This document shows, piece by piece, positions 52,946 to 57,552 of a stretch of 57,552 nt of DNA (positions are counted from its first letter, which is position 1; each line of letters starts with the position of its first letter). Source of the DNA: Syntrophales bacterium (GTDB taxonomy: Bacteria > Desulfobacterota > Syntrophia > Syntrophales > UBA2210); NCBI GenBank assembly GCA_023228425.1, contig JALOBE010000016.1:1-57552 (forward strand), in the 5' to 3' direction. The position numbers and the translations under genes are program-made. The notes under the pieces are model-generated. The model did no database searches and had not been told where the DNA came from. It was given only the letters and a program-made list of their open reading frames with translations.

Positions 52946-53812
52946 TCAGAACGTTCCATAATAACCGCTCTTGAGTATGACCAGTTCGCCCTCCTCCATG
53001 CGGTAATCAAATCCCACGTCAAAGCGAAGATGATCGAGCAGGGAATAGGAGTCCCGGACGAAGGAGACCAGCGGCCGGGGATACTCCATCCACTGAAGGA
53101 AAAAAAGAAACTGGTCGATGGTTATGCCGGAAAAATAGATGCAGTCGCTTCGCTGCTTGTTGGCACAGCAGATGGTGTGACAATCGCGAAGTTCGGGACG
53201 GATAATGTCGTCCAGGGGAATGCGGGTCCCGTCTATCTGGGCTGAACAGGAGACCTTCCCGACGATTTCCTCCATCCGGCCGGCGGGATGAAAGAAAAAA
53301 TAAAAATTCTCCAGTCTCATGCCGTCCGCGGTCCGGGCGTAACAGATTCCCGACGAGACGGCACTGCCGGGATTGCCGATATAGATATGGGCGCAGTCAA
53401 GGTCCCGTTCGCCCCGTAGCAGTTCGTCGTCCACGTCGAGGGAAAACATGAAATAGTGCAGATTCTCATCGGGCACGACGGACGACCGCACCCAGGGGCT
53501 CATGACATGGAGCACCCGCGACAGGGACCGCTCCCGGTCACGGCGCCGGTAGTCATAAAAATAATATTCCCATCCCATGCGGTCTCCGGTTTTCTTCACT
53601 CCCCACACGGTGTTTCCCATGCCGATCTCCCAGCGCAGGGCGTCCACCAGGTCGTACATGGCGGGATCCGCACCCAGGTAGTGGAAGGAATGTCGCAGCA
53701 GATTGACGGAACGAAGTCTGCCCGCCGGTGAAAGGGCGGGGCGGTATTCCCAGAGACAATAATTGTAGAGAACATCATCCTCCCGGGCGTATTCAAGATC
53801 GAAGGAATGCAT
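52946..53812 (-). CDS. Unrecognised cytosolic protein in the RTX operon
   Basis: 288 residues with no signal peptide or transmembrane helix. It is rich in aromatic residues (DRMGWEYYFYDYRRRDRE, LENFYFFFHPAGR, GITIDQFLFFLQWMEYP) and holds a Cys cluster CHTICCANKQRSDC near residue 212 that might bind metal. I recognise no family. The start is ATG 53812, seven bases after the radical SAM stop; a longer frame to 53962 overlaps that gene and is unlikely. As the last gene of the operon it may be a substrate-binding or modifying factor for the repeat protein. Confidence 0.7.
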   Translation of the reverse strand: MHSFDLEYAREDDVLYNYCLWEYRPALSPAGRLRSVNLLRHSFHYLGADPAMYDLVDALRWEIGMGNTVWGVKKTGDRMGWEYYFYDYRRRDRERSLSRVLHVMSPWVRSSVVPDENLHYFMFSLDVDDELLRGERDLDCAHIYIGNPGSAVSSGICYARTADGMRLENFYFFFHPAGRMEEIVGKVSCSAQIDGTRIPLDDIIRPELRDCHTICCANKQRSDCIYFSGITIDQFLFFLQWMEYPRPLVSFVRDSYSLLDHLRFDVGFDYRMEEGELVILKSGYYGTF

Positions 53813-53819
53813 GGCCCGT

Positions 53820-54737
53820 TTACCTTTCTGAAGGTATCGGAACCGGCCGGAGCCGCTCCCGTTCATCGCCGAAAGCCGCCATGTAGGCTTTGGAAAGCCC
53901 CCAACAGGAACGGTCGGCGCACTGTCCGCGGTACGGACAGGAACCGAAAGCGCTTTTTTCAAACTCCTCCCAGAATGCCCCGGGCAGCACCGTCACAGGA
54001 AACCGGCTGTCGAAGACGACTCCCGCCGGCGCGGGCAGGCAGTGCGGGAAGGCCTTCAGCACCAGCGGGCGCGCCTCGGGACCCAGCATGTCCCTCAATC
54101 GGGGTACCAGGGATGTGACACTCCCGCAATCCATCACCAGGCCGCTCCGGTCGTCCTGCCGCATGGGAAAATAATTCCACAGGTGAAACTCGCTTATCGT
54201 CTCCGCCGAAAGAACCGCCATGAGAGTTTCCATGGCACCCTCGTTCGCCGATGTCAACACGGAATTGCTGATCACGTTCACGTCGTGGGCGGCCAGGTTC
54301 CGCAGGCCCTTCATGGTTTCGCGATAGGATCCCCTCCGGCGCGTAATACTGTCATGGACATCCTCTGTCCCGTGAATGCTGACAAAAAACTCGTTGACAC
54401 CGCAGTCCACGAGCCGCCGCAGGTACCGGGGGTCGGCGAGCCGCCTGCCGTTCGTCTGTATCTGGATTGTCTTGAACCAGCCCAGGGAGGCGGCGAATTC
54501 GACATAACGAAACAGTTCATCGAAGGTGGTCACCTCGGCGCCCGACAGGATCAGGTTTTCATACAGCCGGCGTTCCCGCACACCGAGAACCACCTCCCGG
54601 AAACGCTCGAACCCTATCGGTGGAAGGGTGTCTTTGAATCCCTTCAGCATGCAGAGTACGCAATCGTTGTTGCAACCGAACCACAGGGAAATCACCAGGT
54701 AGGTTCGCAGATCGACTCGACGGGCCGGCATGGACAT
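53820..54737 (-). CDS. Radical SAM protein with C-terminal Cys cluster
   Basis: 305 residues. The cluster motif CNNDCVLC (CX3CX2C) is at about residues 22-29 in SLWFGCNNDCVLCMLKG; ILSGAEVTTFDE and IQIQTNGRRLADP are the usual beta-strand elements of the radical SAM barrel. The C-terminus has CPYRGQCADRSC (about 270-281), a SPASM-like arrangement suggesting an auxiliary cluster, as in peptide-modifying maturases. It lies directly between two unknown proteins and downstream of the RTX gene, so a modification of the repeat protein or a small cofactor is plausible. Spacing to neighbours is 6-7 bp. Confidence 0.87.
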   Translation of the reverse strand: MSMPARRVDLRTYLVISLWFGCNNDCVLCMLKGFKDTLPPIGFERFREVVLGVRERRLYENLILSGAEVTTFDELFRYVEFAASLGWFKTIQIQTNGRRLADPRYLRRLVDCGVNEFFVSIHGTEDVHDSITRRRGSYRETMKGLRNLAAHDVNVISNSVLTSANEGAMETLMAVLSAETISEFHLWNYFPMRQDDRSGLVMDCGSVTSLVPRLRDMLGPEARPLVLKAFPHCLPAPAGVVFDSRFPVTVLPGAFWEEFEKSAFGSCPYRGQCADRSCWGLSKAYMAAFGDERERLRPVPIPSER

Positions 54738-54743
54738 TCCCGG

Positions 54744-55868
54744 TTACCGCGAACTTCCGGCCACGCCGTAATAGAAGGTCAGAAATTCCCTTCCTTCCCG
54801 ATCCAGACCGCCCGAGACGTGGCCGAAAATTCTCTGTTTCATGGGATCGTAGAGACGGTGAAATGATTCCGGGGGGATTTTCCAGGAACGGCAGGCGTCG
54901 CGAAGCAACGGATAGAGTTCCTCGAGGGTGAGGTTCGCCAGGTACATGTTGATGTCATAGGACGATCGGGGATTATTCTCCTCCGAGACCTCAAGATAAA
55001 GGAACTCTTGAGGATTCATGGCCCCTGCGGCCTTGTCCACGATGGCCCGCAGGATGTCGAAGGCTCCCCCTTCCTGACCGGGATAGAATCGCCGGCGCAC
55101 ACGATTCAAAATACCCTCCCCCGACAGGGAGGGATAGCAGGTGTAGCGGGCCAGGGTCGCCTTTCGATTGTCTGCCGCGTCCCACTTGAACCCCAGGTGG
55201 AGAAGAAAGGATTCCGGAACCTCGGGAAAGTCCCGGGCCGATTTCTCGAACATACCGCCGAACTCGAGGTAGGCCTTGTATGTTTCCCGCTTTTCATCAC
55301 CCTCGTATCCGAAGAGCACAACGTTTGATTGATCAAAATGTTCGCGGTATATCTTCCGGAACCGGTGAGGCATGTCGAGATCGCGGCACAACCGCATCAT
55401 TTCCTCCGCCGCATCGCCGCGAATATCGTTCCTGTTCAGTCCCAGGAGAAGCCGGTCTCCCCGAATGGTTCCGGGAGAAATTTTGAAGGAATGCTCGATC
55501 CCGTAATGAATGCCGAGGGCGTCCACAAGGCTTATAAGACGGCCCGTACCGGATATCGCTTCCGCAGGGCCGAGGCGCGGCACATTGCCCAGGGACGGAA
55601 CGTTCCGTGACCCCCTCCTTGAAGGCAGGCTGATGACACCGTAACGCGATTCGTGCCGCGACAGCACATCATGTATCACTTGAGACAGCCGCTTTGCCGC
55701 CGCGGGGGTCAGGATCACCTGGGTCGCCGAATCGATGAGAATCTCCCGGCCCGCGGCAGAATCACTGTGAGCAGATCCAAAAACAAGGGAAATTTCTTCC
55801 CGTGTTTCTATAATCCGGGTATCCAGGACGCGGACCCGTCTGGGGACCGATGGTGTCATGAGTGCCAT
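54744..55868 (-). CDS. DUF3467-containing protein with unknown C-terminal domain
   Basis: 374 residues. Residues 10-80 follow the DUF3467 pattern (TRIIETREEISLVFG, QVILTPAAAKRLSQVIHDVL, SRHESRYGVI). The remaining 280 residues form a domain I do not recognise (LGIHYGIEHSFKISPGTIRG, DMPHRFRKIYREHFDQSNVV, FHRLYDPMKQRIFGHVSGGL). No Walker motif, signal peptide or membrane helix is seen. Alternative start at 55859 (third Met-Thr). It follows the RTX gene by 64 bp and precedes the radical SAM gene by 6 bp. Confidence 0.75.
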   Translation of the reverse strand: MALMTPSVPRRVRVLDTRIIETREEISLVFGSAHSDSAAGREILIDSATQVILTPAAAKRLSQVIHDVLSRHESRYGVISLPSRRGSRNVPSLGNVPRLGPAEAISGTGRLISLVDALGIHYGIEHSFKISPGTIRGDRLLLGLNRNDIRGDAAEEMMRLCRDLDMPHRFRKIYREHFDQSNVVLFGYEGDEKRETYKAYLEFGGMFEKSARDFPEVPESFLLHLGFKWDAADNRKATLARYTCYPSLSGEGILNRVRRRFYPGQEGGAFDILRAIVDKAAGAMNPQEFLYLEVSEENNPRSSYDINMYLANLTLEELYPLLRDACRSWKIPPESFHRLYDPMKQRIFGHVSGGLDREGREFLTFYYGVAGSSR

Positions 55869-55932
55869 GCCCCCGGCGGAACAGTTCCTTCACATCCGTC
55901 TCCATGACCACTCCACCCGGATTTATCCTTCA

Positions 55933-57552
55933 TTACAATCCCACGCTCCTCCAGCGTTTGAAGCGCCTCTTTTCCTGGCGGGCCGCCAGTTCCCTGAACG
56001 ACTCACGATCGATGATAGCGGTCCTGGCAGGTGTTGTGCCTGAGAGTACCTTCCAGCCCATGATTCCGGCAATTGTCGCGCCGATACCGGACTGAACCCC
56101 ATCTGTCCCGTCATCTTCATCGTACTCGTCCCGGCCGGAATCTTCTCCGGCACTCTCTTCGTAGTCGGCTCCCTCCAGCGGCGCCGCATCGGCGTCCCCC
56201 GGTTCTTCCCCACTGCCCGTGCCGTTCTCATGACCTCCGACATCCTCGACAGCGGTCTGATCCTCCGAACCGTCCTCGGCGCCGGCCTCGACGGTATCCT
56301 CCTCTACACCCGCGGGTGTCTGCCCCTCGGAGATGGAACCATGGTGATGCGGTGGACGGGGCTCATGAGACATACCGGTCAGGTCATAACTGCCGTCGTG
56401 GTCAGCCAGGTTCACTCCCGCGGCACCGACTTCCCAGCCGCCGGCTCCGGTTCCGAGGTACCATCCTTCTTCCGCTGAATCTTCGTCTCTGTAGACCGCG
56501 CCATCAAAAACCTCTTCCACATACTCTCGGGAATACAGCTCCGTCATGACATTGGAAACCAGATCGATGCTGTCCAGCCTTTCGATGGTGATCACCTGGT
56601 AGAGCGAAGGTACAAAGGTCACCCGTCCGTAGGAACCTATCATGATATCCTCGGAAAGATTTCCCACAAAAATGTCATTCCCGGCGCCCCCCATCATGAT
56701 GTCGTTGCCGGGCCCACCTGACAGGAAATCGTCATCGCCGATGAAAATATGAGTGGTCGTAAGCATTTCCCACTGACCGTTTACGAGGGTTACCTGTCCA
56801 CAGTCCCCGAATATGGCATCCCGGCCTGAACCGCCATAGAGGCTGTCGGAACCGGCGCCGCCGATCAGGATATTGGTCCCGCCGGTCGTTCGTACCTCGT
56901 CGTCACCACCGGTGGCGGGTTCTATGGTGTACACGAGGGACGGTCTGCCGGCGGCATCGTAGACGACGACACCGTGGTCACCGAAGAGAACGTCGTTGCC
57001 GTTTCCGGAACCGATCAGATCGGCTCCGGGACCGCCGATGATGTACTTCTCGCCGTTGCCCGTGACGATCACGTCGTCGCCGCCCGCGGAAGGCTCCGTC
57101 GACCTGATCACCGACAGCTTCAGGGACCCAACGGGACCGGCAAACTCCACATACCCGTTGTCGCCGAAAATCACCTCCGTGCCGTCGCCCGTGGTGATCA
57201 CGTCATCGCCCATGCCGCCGAAAATCACCCCGTCACCGCTGCCCAGGGTTATCTCATCGTCGCCGCCGTACTCGGGATGCTCCGCCGTGTCCGTCGTCTC
57301 GAGAACCTTCGGAGCACCGTCCGTGTCATACCGAACGCGGCCGTGGTCGCCGAAAACCACGTGGTTCCCCGCACCGGCCGTTATGATGTCGGACCCGAAC
57401 CCGCCCACAATGTGCTTCTCGCCGGCACCCGTGACGATCACGTCGTCGCCGCCCGCGGAAGGCTCCGTCGATCTGATCACCGACAGCTTCAGGGACCCAA
57501 CGGGACCGGCGTATTCAACATACCCGTTGTCGCCGAAAATTACCTCCGTACC
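55933..57552 (-). CDS. C-terminal part of a large RTX-type repeat protein (truncated by window edge)
   Basis: 539 residues are visible; the frame is open to the right edge, so the N-terminus and size are unknown. Residues up to about 300 consist of RTX-like turns: GGAGSDSLYGGSGRDAIFGD, GGPGNDIMMGGAGNDIFVG and repeated IFGDNGYV / LFGDHGVVVYD units. They end with IMIGSYGRVTFVP. A long acidic, Glu/Asp/Gly-rich linker follows (about 395-475). The C-terminus is hydrophobic then basic (GIGATIAGIMGWKVLSG, ARQEKRRFKRWRSVGL). RTX repeats bind calcium and typify type I secreted proteins; the basic end is unusual for a type I signal. Neighbours suggest a dedicated exporter. Confidence 0.85.
   Translation of the reverse strand, partial: GTEVIFGDNGYVEYAGPVGSLKLSVIRSTEPSAGGDDVIVTGAGEKHIVGGFGSDIITAGAGNHVVFGDHGRVRYDTDGAPKVLETTDTAEHPEYGGDDEITLGSGDGVIFGGMGDDVITTGDGTEVIFGDNGYVEFAGPVGSLKLSVIRSTEPSAGGDDVIVTGNGEKYIIGGPGADLIGSGNGNDVLFGDHGVVVYDAAGRPSLVYTIEPATGGDDEVRTTGGTNILIGGAGSDSLYGGSGRDAIFGDCGQVTLVNGQWEMLTTTHIFIGDDDFLSGGPGNDIMMGGAGNDIFVGNLSEDIMIGSYGRVTFVPSLYQVITIERLDSIDLVSNVMTELYSREYVEEVFDGAVYRDEDSAEEGWYLGTGAGGWEVGAAGVNLADHDGSYDLTGMSHEPRPPHHHGSISEGQTPAGVEEDTVEAGAEDGSEDQTAVEDVGGHENGTGSGEEPGDADAAPLEGADYEESAGEDSGRDEYDEDDGTDGVQSGIGATIAGIMGWKVLSGTTPARTAIIDRESFRELAARQEKRRFKRWRSVGL
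57060..57552 (-). repeat. 369-bp tandem repeat inside the RTX gene
   Basis: The segment around 57060-57183 reappears at 57429-57552, offset by 369 bases (123 codons), with very few substitutions. For example CTTCAGGGACCCAACGGGAC occurs in both copies, and both encode GPVGSLKLSVIRSTEPSAGG. This points to recent unit duplication; more copies may lie beyond the edge. Confidence 0.85.

Overview
The window is about 57.5 kb of GC-rich bacterial chromosome. Gene content (Mfd, UvrA, LolA, TatA, a ferredoxin-thioredoxin-reductase-type subunit beside a glutaredoxin, MucR, many single-gene housekeeping units) fits a Gram-negative deltaproteobacterium (Desulfobacterota, perhaps a Syntrophales-like anaerobe). 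That placement is an inference from gene content only; there is no rRNA or other phylogenetic marker here, and I saw no tRNA gene.

Region 1 (1-29.7 kb) is ordinary core genome: mfd (cut by the left edge), a SurA-like isomerase, uvrA, nadD-proA, a patatin-like lipase, DUF2905, lolA, ilvE, a ComM/YifB ATPase, murI, moaC, a Fis-type DNA-binding protein, an FTR-like/glutaredoxin pair, an inositol monophosphatase, a RodZ-like protein, tatA, ssb, uppP, ftsK, a crotonase, a metallo-hydrolase, a GH13_18 phosphorylase and an internally shortened acyl-CoA synthetase-like protein. Non-coding dispersed repeats sit between several of these genes.

Region 2 (29.7-33.5 kb) is a graveyard of mobile and defence genes: a frameshifted DUF772-type transposase, the N-terminal stub of a DUF2130 protein, a decayed HigB/HigA-type toxin-antitoxin pair with its promoter/operator, a probable group II intron 3' tail, an AbiEii-like nucleotidyltransferase stub, a DNA methyltransferase stub and an IS5-type transposase fragment. 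A complete MucR-type regulator survives among them.

Region 3 (33.5-42.6 kb) is one minus-strand operon flanked by transposase remnants: CocE-type hydrolase, DUF6305, TRAP-like permease, a 53-residue membrane protein, an AstE-like zinc deacylase, PgsB, PgsC, PgsW, and a last gene cut by the IS5 fragment. It looks like a horizontally acquired poly-gamma-glutamate-type (or other amide-linked polymer) system without a visible PgsA.

Region 4 (42.8-57.5 kb) is the most unusual part. One minus-strand operon encodes DUF3467, a GAF-HlyD fusion, a PqqD-M50 peptidase-HlyD fusion, a C-terminally short SecA paralogue and a second HlyD-type adaptor, with an O-methyltransferase just upstream. A second minus-strand operon encodes the C-terminal part of a large RTX-type repeat protein (running off the right edge), a DUF3467-containing protein, a radical SAM enzyme and an unrecognised protein. 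I infer a dedicated export and maturation system for the repeat protein, with neither an ABC exporter nor TolC in the window. A small P-loop kinase and a composite repeat lie between the two operons.
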